Notes under the pieces: generated by a model
Told to the model about the DNA's origin: nothing
The model's input: the letters and a program-made list of their open reading frames with translations, nothing else
Database searches by the model: none
Source: JAZQHR01 sp045540695
GTDB lineage: Bacteria; Bacillota; Clostridia; UMGS1810
Length of the DNA: 10,993 nucleotides
Direction: 5' to 3'
Assembly (NCBI GenBank): GCA_045540695.1
Contig: JAZQHR010000033.1
Coordinates: 1-10,993, forward strand
Position numbers and translations under genes: made by a program
In this document: piece by piece, positions 1 through 5,189 of the stretch
How the letters are laid out: the number at the start of each line of letters is the position of its first letter
How positions within the stretch are numbered: position 1 is the first letter of the stretch

Positions 1-76
1 CCCTAACAACCCCTGCCGCACCTATTGATGAAATTCAAGAAAATATCAAGACTCATTTTTAAAAAATTAACTGCAC
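1..76 (+). repeat. 76-bp direct repeat, copy 1 (cut by left edge)
   Basis: Positions 1-76 are identical base for base to 161-236; the period is 160 bp. The match begins at the first base of the window, so the unit may extend further left. It begins CCCTAACAACCCC, has an AT-rich second half, and ends TTAACTGCAC. No open reading frame is evident. Identity stops exactly where the following hairpin begins (77 against 237), so the unit is a conserved module joined to variable hairpins. Function unknown. Confidence 0.9.
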
Positions 77-160
77 AAGTCGGATCGTAGCCATGTCGTT
101 CTGTGAGCCAAGGAGTTGGGGAAACATGTTGTCTTCCTAAGACCGCTTGGCCTCCGACTT
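77..160 (+). other. Variable hairpin module following repeat copy 1
   Basis: The 84 bp between the two identical repeats are closed by a perfect 8-bp inverted repeat, AAGTCGGA (77-84) with TCCGACTT (153-160). Inside lie GCCAAG (107-112) pairing with CTTGGC (146-151), and a small hairpin GTCTT-CCT-AAGAC (131-143). The arms abut the flanking repeats exactly. There is no U-tract, so it does not look like a terminator. It may be part of a structured RNA or a foldback DNA element; no known RNA family was recognised. Confidence 0.6.
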
Positions 161-236
161 CCCTAACAACCCCTGCCGCACCTATTGATGAAATTCAAGA
201 AAATATCAAGACTCATTTTTAAAAAATTAACTGCAC
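161..236 (+). repeat. 76-bp direct repeat, copy 2
   Basis: Exact second copy of positions 1-76. It is followed at once by a different hairpin (237-298). Its latter part (181-236) is also complementary, with gaps, to 341-394, so this copy forms the left arm of an imperfect foldback spanning about 181-394. Confidence 0.9.
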
Positions 237-298
237 GTGCAAACTCGGGAACGTAAGTTTAGTGTATATTAAAAATCTTCTGTTCCCTCGGGTTGCAC
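237..298 (+). other. Variable hairpin module following repeat copy 2
   Basis: An imperfect inverted repeat that starts on the base after repeat copy 2. GTGCAA (237-242) pairs with TTGCAC (293-298), and GGGAAC (247-252) pairs with GTTCCC (282-287), with small bulges between and a loop of about 29 nt. It has no sequence similarity to the 77-160 hairpin but sits in the same place relative to the repeat. It is not a terminator on its own. Confidence 0.55.
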
Positions 299-300
299 TA

Positions 301-341
301 AAAAGTCAGGCAATGCTAAAAAACTTAAGCCTGACTTTTTT
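301..341. terminator. Bidirectional Rho-independent terminator-like hairpin
   Basis: AAAAGTCAGGC (301-311) pairs perfectly with GCCTGACTTTT (329-339) around a 17-nt loop. On the plus strand the stem runs into a T-tract ending at 341; on the minus strand the complementary arm also ends in a T-run. It could end the araC-type gene transcript arriving from the right (stop codon at 470) or anything transcribed from the left. It is also the hairpin attached to the inverted repeat copy at 341-394. Confidence 0.7.
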
Positions 342-394
342 GCAATTAATTTTTAAAAATATCGTTTGAATTTTCTAAGAAATTCATCAAATGG
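341..394 (-). repeat. Diverged inverted copy of the 76-bp repeat
   Basis: The reverse complement of 341-394 aligns with the latter part of the direct repeat (181-236). Shared blocks include TTGATGAA, AGAAAAT, TTAA and TGCA in the same order; by hand alignment about three quarters of positions match, with a few one-base gaps. In its own orientation this copy is again followed at once by a hairpin (301-341), the same repeat-then-hairpin pattern as the two direct copies. Confidence 0.65.
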
Positions 395-439
395 TGTCTT
401 GACGCTCGACTGAAAGTTTGATGTTATACCAGGAATTTT

Positions 440-458
440 ATAAAACATACTGTTTTAT
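440..458. other. AT-rich hairpin downstream of the AraC-family gene
   Basis: ATAAAACA (440-447) and TGTTTTAT (451-458) form an 8-bp stem around a 3-nt loop, 11 bp past the stop codon of the regulator on the minus strand. The stem is weak and lacks a clear T-tract, so it is at best an mRNA 3'-end structure. The hairpin at 301-341 is the stronger terminator candidate. The rest of 395-469 holds nothing else recognisable. Confidence 0.25.
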
Positions 459-469
459 TATTTACATCA

Positions 470-1234
470 TTAATGATGTCTGTTTTTATATTCTCTTGGA
501 CTTACTCCCGTTTTCTTTTTAAACATCTTTGAAAAATTAAATTCGTCATTATACCCAACCATCGATGCTACTTCCTTTACAGCATAATCTTCCTTCAATA
601 GCTGTTTTGAATAGTTTATACGTGTATCTATAAGGTATTCTTGCAGACCTTTCCCCATTTTCGCTTTAAAAATTCTGGAAAGATATCGTCTATCAAGACC
701 CAGTGCATCGGAAATATTTTCTATACTTATATTATTCATATAGTTTGCAGATATATAGTCGGTAACCTGGCGTATATAGTTAGGCTTTGCTTTTTCGTCA
801 TTAAAAAGCTCTGACATTATCTCAAACGCTTTTCCTGCAAGAAACTCTTCGCGAGTGTTTACATACCTTTCGCAGTCAGGTATGTCGTAAAAAGAATTTC
901 TGTAGTAAGGAATAACTGTTTCGGTTATTTTATCAAGCTTCTTTGCTCTTTCTCCCGTAAACCCAATCCATATATAATGCCAAGGTTCTTTTTTAGATGC
1001 TCTGTAAGTTACCCTTTCACCGGGTTTTATAATGAAAATATCGCCTTTTTTCGCGGTGTGTTTTCCGCTTTCGTTATATATATATCCTTTTCCGTCACAT
1101 ATATAATGAATTAGATAATATCCTCTTATGGCCGGACCAAATTTATGACCGGATTCACATTTTTCTACACCTGCTACTATTGGATTTATGTCCTTAAAAC
1201 CTCTGTCAACAACATAATACTCATGTGTATTCAT
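470..1234 (-). CDS. AraC-family transcriptional regulator
   Basis: A 254-residue sugar-responsive type DNA-binding regulator. The N-terminal part (about 25-95) has the look of the AraC ligand-binding cupin: a GYYLIHYICDGKG strand region, GDIFIIKPGE at 65-73, and the PWHYIWIGFTG motif at 84-94. The C-terminal part is a two-HTH AraC/XylS domain: first HTH about 168-192 (ISDALGLDRRYLSRIFK), second about 216-240 (EVASMVGYNDEFNFSKMFKK), then the family signature KTGVSPREYK at 241-250. Length is normal for the family. The start is an ATG with GGAG (1245-1248) 10 nt upstream. It is divergent from the GH4 gene with 115 bp between, the same geometry as melR/melA in E. coli, so local control of the GH4 gene is likely. 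The effector is unknown. A 16-bp palindrome (464-479) spans the stop codon. Confidence 0.93.
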   Translation of the reverse strand: MNTHEYYVVDRGFKDINPIVAGVEKCESGHKFGPAIRGYYLIHYICDGKGYIYNESGKHTAKKGDIFIIKPGERVTYRASKKEPWHYIWIGFTGERAKKLDKITETVIPYYRNSFYDIPDCERYVNTREEFLAGKAFEIMSELFNDEKAKPNYIRQVTDYISANYMNNISIENISDALGLDRRYLSRIFKAKMGKGLQEYLIDTRINYSKQLLKEDYAVKEVASMVGYNDEFNFSKMFKKKTGVSPREYKNRHH

Positions 1235-1252
1235 TTTCCATCATCTCCAATA

Positions 1253-1283
1253 GTTACATTATAACATGTTTTAAACACATAAT
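1253..1283 (+). promoter_or_regulatory. Candidate promoter of the GH4 gene (weak)
   Basis: A -10-like CATAAT at 1278-1283 lies 19 bp after GTTACA (1253-1258), a 4/6 match to the -35 consensus. The spacing is long, as at activator-dependent promoters. It overlaps the divergent promoter of the regulator gene, so the two could compete. It would leave a 5' leader of about 60 nt containing the palindrome at 1307-1316. Confidence 0.3.
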
Positions 1284-1287
1284 GCAA
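1258..1287 (-). promoter_or_regulatory. Candidate promoter of the AraC-family gene
   Basis: On the minus strand a consensus -10 box TATAAT (1258-1263) is preceded by TTGCAT (1282-1287) with an 18-bp spacer. The predicted transcription start lies just upstream of the ribosome binding site at 1245-1248. The -35 box matches the consensus only in its first three bases, so the -10 carries most of the evidence. Confidence 0.5.
1267..1277. promoter_or_regulatory. Candidate operator: palindrome TGTTTTAAACA
   Basis: A perfect inverted repeat of 5-bp arms around one base, lying inside the spacer of the candidate regulator promoter and overlapping the divergent GH4 promoter. AraC-family proteins more often bind direct repeats, so the site could belong to another regulator or to a global catabolite regulator. 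AT-rich palindromes of this size also occur by chance. Confidence 0.3.
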
Positions 1288-1306
1288 TGGTTTTAAAAAA
1301 TAAAAA

Positions 1307-1316
1307 ATGTTAACAT
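1307..1316. promoter_or_regulatory. Candidate operator: palindrome ATGTTAACAT
   Basis: A perfect 10-bp palindrome 33 bp upstream of the GH4 start codon. It shares the TGTT...AACA arms with the site at 1267-1277, whose centre is about 40 bp away (roughly four helical turns), so both could be bound from the same DNA face. The binder is unknown. Confidence 0.3.
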
Positions 1317-1349
1317 AAAAGTACAGGATAAGGAAAGGACGAAAAAACT

Positions 1350-2669
1350 ATGATTAAAATTACTTTTCTCGGTGCAGGAAGCACAGTATTTGCTAAAAAC
1401 GTTCTTGGTGATGTAATGCTTACCGACACCATAAATAAATGCGAAATAGCACTTTATGACATTGACGGAGCAAGACTTGAAGAATCAAAACTACTTATGG
1501 ATAAGCTTAATGACAACATTAACGAGGGAAAAGCTGTTATTAAAACATATCTTGGAGTAGAAAACAGAAAAGAAGCACTTAGAGGTGCTGACTTTATAAT
1601 AAACGCTATTCAGGTCGGTGGTTACGAGCCAAGCACTGTTATAGACTTTGAGATTCCTAAAAAATATGGTTTAAGACAGACTATTGCCGATACTCTTGGC
1701 ATTGGCGGAATATTCAGAACACTTAGAACTATTCCTGTTCTTCGTGATTTTGCTGAAGATATCGAAGAAGTGTGTCCTAAAGCACTATTTTTAAACTACG
1801 TAAACCCTATGGCGATGCTTACTGGATATATGCAGAGATATACTAATGTAAATACTATCGGTCTTTGCCACAGTGTGCAGGTATGTACATCAGGACTTTT
1901 AAATAAACTTGGTATGGAAGTGGAAAGCCCTATCGAAAAAATAGCAGGCATAAACCACATGGCATGGCTGCTTGAAATAACCGACAAAGATGGAAACGAT
2001 TTATACCCTGAAATCAAAAAACGTGCCGCTAAAATGAATGAAACAGAAAAGCATGGTGATATGGTTCGTTTTGAATACATAAAGAACCTTGGTTACTACT
2101 GTACAGAAAGTAGTGAGCATAATGCTGAATACAATGCATTTTTCATTAAGCCAAACTATCCAGAGCTTATAGAGAAATTCAACATACCACTTGATGAATA
2201 TCCAAGAAGATGTATAAAGCAGATAAACGAGTGGAAAGAAAGAAAAGAAGAGCTGTTTAACGGCGGTAAAATATCTCATGATAAATCACGTGAGTATGCT
2301 GCATCTATTATATATGCTATGGCAAATGATAAGCCGTTTAAATTAAATGGTAATATCATAAACAACGGACTTATCCCTAACCTACCACAAAATGCGTGTG
2401 TAGAAGTACCATGTATGGTTGATGCAACAGGTGTTCACGGTACTTATGTAGGTGACCTTCCGCTACAGCTTGCAGCTATGAATATGACAAACATAAACGT
2501 TCAGCTTCTTACAATCGAAGCTGCTGTTACAAAGAATAAAGAGCACATCTATCACGCGGCTATGATGGATCCGCTTACTTCTGCTAACCTGTCTATTGAT
2601 GATATAGTTAAAATGTGTGATGAAATGATAGAGGCACACAACAATACAGAGTTTAAAATTTTGATATAA
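1350..2669 (+). CDS. Glycoside hydrolase family 4, MelA-type alpha-galactosidase-like
   Basis: A 439-residue NAD- and divalent-metal-dependent glycosidase of family GH4; no signal peptide, so cytosolic. The N-terminal Rossmann motif FLGAGS is at residues 6-11, followed by a LYDID strand end at 35-39. NYVNPMA (149-155) carries the family Asn-Pro; C173 in GLCHSVQ and H203 in GINHMAW are the expected metal ligands; SEHNAEY (255-261) is also conserved. CHSVQ fits the alpha-galactosidase subgroup rather than the phospho-glucosidases, but GH4 also includes alpha-glucosidases and alpha-galacturonidases, so the sugar is not certain. Length is close to that of E. coli MelA. Start: ATG with AAGGAAAGG (1330-1338) 11 nt upstream. 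It is divergent from an AraC-type regulator and converges on the large minus-strand operon, so it is a separate transcription unit. Confidence 0.93.
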   Translation: MIKITFLGAGSTVFAKNVLGDVMLTDTINKCEIALYDIDGARLEESKLLMDKLNDNINEGKAVIKTYLGVENRKEALRGADFIINAIQVGGYEPSTVIDFEIPKKYGLRQTIADTLGIGGIFRTLRTIPVLRDFAEDIEEVCPKALFLNYVNPMAMLTGYMQRYTNVNTIGLCHSVQVCTSGLLNKLGMEVESPIEKIAGINHMAWLLEITDKDGNDLYPEIKKRAAKMNETEKHGDMVRFEYIKNLGYYCTESSEHNAEYNAFFIKPNYPELIEKFNIPLDEYPRRCIKQINEWKERKEELFNGGKISHDKSREYAASIIYAMANDKPFKLNGNIINNGLIPNLPQNACVEVPCMVDATGVHGTYVGDLPLQLAAMNMTNINVQLLTIEAAVTKNKEHIYHAAMMDPLTSANLSIDDIVKMCDEMIEAHNNTEFKILI

Positions 2670-2679
2670 TCCCCTTTTC

Positions 2680-2758
2680 TTGCACAATTATGAACGAATC
2701 GGATTTTAGTTTATCACGCACCTGATAAACACCAGCCATTATCCGTATAATTGTGCAA
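2680..2758. repeat. 79-bp nested inverted repeat (foldback)
   Basis: Three coaxial perfect stems: TTGCACAATTAT (2680-2691) with its complement at 2747-2758; CGGAT (2700-2704) with ATCCG (2741-2745); and GTTTATC (2709-2715) with GATAAAC (2724-2730) around an 8-nt loop. The element begins 10 nt after the GH4 stop codon. A T-run at 2780-2786 is too distant for a classical terminator. It could be a transcript 3'-end structure, a structured RNA or a small foldback mobile element; no target-site duplication is visible. Confidence 0.6.
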
Positions 2759-2839
2759 TCAGAGGAAAATGATGAATAGATTTTTTTGATTTGATTAACT
2801 CTACTTTCCAAACCCTATCGCAAGGTGCGTTGCATGGAC

Positions 2840-2875
2840 GCAAAAAGCAAATCACTCCCTCGATTTGCTTTTTGC
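2840..2875. repeat. Perfect 14-bp hairpin
   Basis: GCAAAAAGCAAATC (2840-2853) and its exact complement (2862-2875) surround an 8-nt loop ACTCCCTC. There is a T5 run inside the second arm but no T-tract beyond it. It lies mid-gap between convergent genes. It might act as an auxiliary terminator or be a dispersed intergenic palindrome. Confidence 0.6.
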
Positions 2876-2887
2876 AAACTAACAAAC

Positions 2888-2904
2888 AATCTGCTTAGCA
2901 GATT
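2888..2904. repeat. Short palindrome with 8-bp arms
   Basis: AATCTGCT and AGCAGATT flank a single T. The arms are perfect. It follows the 14-bp hairpin after 12 nt and is one of a series of palindromes in this gap. Confidence 0.45.
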
Positions 2905-2926
2905 AAAAATAAACAAAAAAGGTGGG

Positions 2927-2939
2927 CGTGCTTCGCACG
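2927..2939. repeat. Small GC-rich hairpin CGTGC-TTC-GCACG
   Basis: A 5-bp GC-rich stem with a three-base loop, preceded by AAAAAAGGTG; the same ten bases recur before the hairpin at 2973-2999. Alone it would not be significant; it is listed as part of the palindrome series. Confidence 0.3.
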
Positions 2940-2972
2940 GGGAATGCGAGGCAAAAATGCAAAAAAGGTGAC

Positions 2973-2999
2973 GTATTTCGAAAGTGATATTCGAAATAC
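2973..2999. repeat. Perfect 10-bp hairpin
   Basis: GTATTTCGAA (2973-2982) and TTCGAAATAC (2990-2999) surround a 7-nt loop. It lies directly next to the bidirectional terminator at 3006-3037, separated by six bases. Function unknown. Confidence 0.5.
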
Positions 3000-3005
3000 A
3001 AAAAG

Positions 3006-3037
3006 CAAAAAAGCGAGATAGTAATCTCGCTTTTTTG
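3006..3037. terminator. Strong bidirectional Rho-independent terminator
   Basis: CAAAAAAGCGAGAT (3006-3019) and ATCTCGCTTTTTTG (3024-3037) form a 14-bp perfect stem with loop AGTA; the GC-rich GCGAGAT core is flanked by A6 and T6, giving a U-tract on both strands. It lies 16 bp past the end of the SGNH hydrolase gene (minus strand) and is the best terminator for the convergent GH4 gene too. Confidence 0.9.
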
Positions 3038-3053
3038 TTGCAATCAAATAAAT

Positions 3054-4121
3054 TTATTTTATAACATCTTTTATTATCTCATAAAACTTCCTTGCCATAA
3101 AGTGAAAACCAAGGTCATTTGGATGCGTTTTATCAACCATACAGTCATCACGGTATTCATCAGGGAAAAATGTTTGTCCATCTATAAAATACACATTTTT
3201 GTCACCATTTTCAAGTGCATTTTTATATGTAGTATATATAACGTTTCTTCGTTCACTTGTATTACCGTATGTGTCAAGATTTCCCGGTTTTGATGCAAAT
3301 ATCACAGGAATGTCAGGGTGTTTTGATCTAACCTTTTTAAACATCTTTTCGTGTGTTTCAGAAAGGTATTTAGCATCGGGAGCGTTGTGGTCATAATCAT
3401 ATACAAATACACTCATATCCATATCGGCAACATAATCGGCAATGATATCCTCTGCCCTGCCACTACCCGAAAAACCAAGGTTTATATAGTCCGTATCAAG
3501 CCATCTTGAAATCATTTCCTGATAAGAATTTGATGGTTTGGACGCAACTCCGCCCTGTGTGATAGATGAACCATAGTATACGATAGGTTTTGAATATTTG
3601 TACTCATTACCCTCACAAAGACTTGCATTTGGCTCAAGTCCTACATACAAAGTTTCAACTCCATTATATAGTGGGAAATTTAAAAGAATATCCTTTTCAT
3701 CATTATTATCAAAATGCAATATTGTTTCATAGTCGTAGTCAATCTGTGCCGTCTTTGTGGTCGGTGCAAAAAGTCTTTTGAATTCGCCGTTTACATACAT
3801 ATCAAAACACGAAGTCGAACCAAACGGCATGTGGTACATAAGAGCATCCTTGCTTGAATATGTAAGTTTAACCTTTAAAGCAACAAACTTAGAATTTGTT
3901 TTAAATCTTACTCTTCCACCGGCAGTATGTTTGTACAAATGTGCAACACCATCATTGGTATTTAATCCTATCTCGTCAGGAAGACGTTTAAACACATCTT
4001 CTGTTTCAGGCTTGTAAAGTCCATAAATTTTAAACGGAGCTTTTCTAACGTCGTAAAATTTCACATCAACATCGCCGAGTGTATCGGCTTTCATATTTAC
4101 ATCGATATCTTCTATTCTCAT
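3054..4121 (-). CDS. SGNH/GDSL hydrolase with N-terminal beta-sandwich domain
   Basis: A 355-residue serine hydrolase, probably an esterase that removes acyl groups from sugars. Residues about 1-170 resemble the N-terminal jelly-roll domain found in this GDSL subgroup; the catalytic SGNH domain covers about 178-352. Block I is YGSSITQGG (183-191) with S186 as the likely nucleophile; the D-to-S change from GDS is normal in this subgroup. Block II is NLGFSGSGR (214-222), block III has N246 in YDYDHNAP, and block V is DKTHP with D330 and H333. There is no signal peptide, so it is intracellular. The ATG is preceded by AAGGAG (4131-4136), which overlaps the stop codon of the AEC gene, so the two are translationally linked. 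It is the last gene of the operon. The true substrate (acetyl-sugar, other ester) cannot be read from sequence. Confidence 0.88.
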   Translation of the reverse strand: MRIEDIDVNMKADTLGDVDVKFYDVRKAPFKIYGLYKPETEDVFKRLPDEIGLNTNDGVAHLYKHTAGGRVRFKTNSKFVALKVKLTYSSKDALMYHMPFGSTSCFDMYVNGEFKRLFAPTTKTAQIDYDYETILHFDNNDEKDILLNFPLYNGVETLYVGLEPNASLCEGNEYKYSKPIVYYGSSITQGGVASKPSNSYQEMISRWLDTDYINLGFSGSGRAEDIIADYVADMDMSVFVYDYDHNAPDAKYLSETHEKMFKKVRSKHPDIPVIFASKPGNLDTYGNTSERRNVIYTTYKNALENGDKNVYFIDGQTFFPDEYRDDCMVDKTHPNDLGFHFMARKFYEIIKDVIK

Positions 4122-4136
4122 ATTCTTTATCTCCTT

Positions 4137-5105
4137 TTACATTAGTACTACAAATATAAGATACATTACAGGAAGAGTTGCTATAACAAGTATGTTTGAA
4201 ATAGTCGCCATAGATGCACCAGTTTTGGTGTCACCGCCATAAGCTGATGGATAAACGACAGTATTCAATCCAAACGATGCCGCAAATGAAACTAAAACAA
4301 ATATAAGTATTTCATCACTTACACCAAATATTTTCAATATAATTACAAATAATCCCGGTAAAAGTACAAGTCTTAAAAGACTTGCCACATATACTTTTTT
4401 ATTTGTTAAAAGCTTCTTTAGGCTATATCCGCCTATTACAAAACCCGCAATTAGCATAGCTATAGGACCCTGGCAAGTTCCTGCGTTATTAAATGCAGTC
4501 ATCAAAAAGTCAGGTATAAGCTTTGCTATTCCGGTAATACCAAAAATGATACCTGCAACAAGGGCAATAACAGGAGGGTTTATAAGTCCTTTTTTCAGAC
4601 TTTCAGCTATGGTAATGCCTTTTTCCTTTGGTATAAGTACATACAGTCCCCAAACCTGACATCCTATAACAGGGAACATGGTCAAAAGCTGATATTTAAA
4701 AAGCATTTCTTCGCCCCAGACACCGAGTATAAGGAAATTACCAAAATAACTTATATTACCAAAAGCCAATCCATACTTAAATATATCTCTCTGATATGAA
4801 AGCTCCTGTGACTCTCTATAATTTCTCACAAAGAGTTTTGACAAAGGATATGCTATTAAAATTGCAGCAAATGTCATTGCTAATCCATAAAGTATAAGAA
4901 CATAATTTTCTTTAAATGTTTGAGGAGTACATCTGTTCATTTGCGTATATAACGAAAGTGCAGGTGAAACTACGTACAAAAGCACCCTCGACAATACTGT
5001 ATTCGCATTGTCAGCAAGAATGTCTTTCTTTTTAAGTACAAAGCCTGCAATTATAAATGCAAACATTGAAAGTATTTGTTTAAGTGTAAGTATGAATATT
5101 TCCAT
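4137..5105 (-). CDS. AEC-family (auxin efflux carrier-like) membrane transporter
   Basis: A 322-residue integral membrane protein, about ten hydrophobic segments, matching the AEC / Mem_trans family in length and layout. Typical features are SPAL in the second segment (47-50), GNISYFGN (116-123) in the broken helix, INPPVIALVAG (175-185) opening the second half, and ASMATISNILVIATLP near the C-terminus (296-311). Bacterial AEC members carry organic anions such as malate or malonate, or have unknown cargo; they are not typical sugar importers. The ATG has GGGAG (5112-5116) 6 nt upstream. It follows the isomerase gene after 84 bp, which hold a terminator and a candidate promoter, so its expression may be partly separate from the upstream genes. 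It lies 15 bp before the SGNH hydrolase gene. Confidence 0.88.
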   Translation of the reverse strand: MEIFILTLKQILSMFAFIIAGFVLKKKDILADNANTVLSRVLLYVVSPALSLYTQMNRCTPQTFKENYVLILYGLAMTFAAILIAYPLSKLFVRNYRESQELSYQRDIFKYGLAFGNISYFGNFLILGVWGEEMLFKYQLLTMFPVIGCQVWGLYVLIPKEKGITIAESLKKGLINPPVIALVAGIIFGITGIAKLIPDFLMTAFNNAGTCQGPIAMLIAGFVIGGYSLKKLLTNKKVYVASLLRLVLLPGLFVIILKIFGVSDEILIFVLVSFAASFGLNTVVYPSAYGGDTKTGASMATISNILVIATLPVMYLIFVVLM

Positions 5106-5116
5106 AATAAGCTCCC

Positions 5117-5156
5117 GTTAAAAAAGTAAGAAATGTGCCTTTTGACACATTTCTTA
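5117..5156 (-). terminator. Intra-operon terminator between isomerase and AEC genes
   Basis: On the minus strand TAAGAAATGTG and CACATTTCTTA form an 11-bp perfect stem (5127-5137 with 5146-5156) around an 8-nt loop, followed at once by C and six Ts and then the ribosome binding site of the AEC gene. The stem is only moderately GC-rich, so it may be leaky. It starts 33 bp after the isomerase stop codon and should reduce read-through into the two downstream genes. Confidence 0.7.
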
Positions 5157-5184
5157 TATTATCACATATTTATGATTTAATCAA
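5156..5184 (-). promoter_or_regulatory. Candidate internal promoter for AEC and SGNH genes
   Basis: On the minus strand TTGATT (5179-5184), a 17-bp spacer, then TAATAT (5156-5161), with TG one base upstream of the -10 box (extended -10). The predicted start, near 5149, falls inside the first arm of the terminator stem, so RNA begun here would lack most of that arm and escape termination. No operator was recognised. Confidence 0.5.
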
Positions 5185-5189
5185 TATTT

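Noticed and set aside
1..236. Integron cassette array with attC sites
   Set aside because: CCCTAAC and a partly complementary GTTGGGG (115-121) recall attC core sites, but the conserved 76-bp unit is not itself an imperfect palindrome, the core consensus is not met, and no integrase or cassette ORFs are present.
1..236. CRISPR array
   Set aside because: The repeat is 76 bp or more with one 84-bp hairpin between copies, not short repeats with unique spacers of uniform length, and no cas genes are present.
237..341. T-box or other riboswitch before a terminator
   Set aside because: A hairpin followed by a terminator looks like a leader, but no T-box motif or other recognised aptamer is present and no gene follows on the plus strand until 1350.
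1796..2687. Minus-strand ORFs inside the GH4 gene
   Set aside because: They lie antisense to a well-supported gene, show no family features and no ribosome binding site; they are shadows. The same applies to plus-strand ORFs within 3102-4017, 5268-5492, 6273-8207, 9030-9347 and 10609-10794.
2771..2791. Tiny ORF beginning ATGATGAATAG with AGAGGAAA upstream
   Set aside because: It encodes only six residues before a stop, and there is no sign of a leader-peptide arrangement because no gene follows on that strand.
3054..4121. Loss of active site in the SGNH hydrolase because GDS reads GSS
   Set aside because: GSSITQGG is the normal block I form in this GDSL subgroup, and the DxxHP block is intact.
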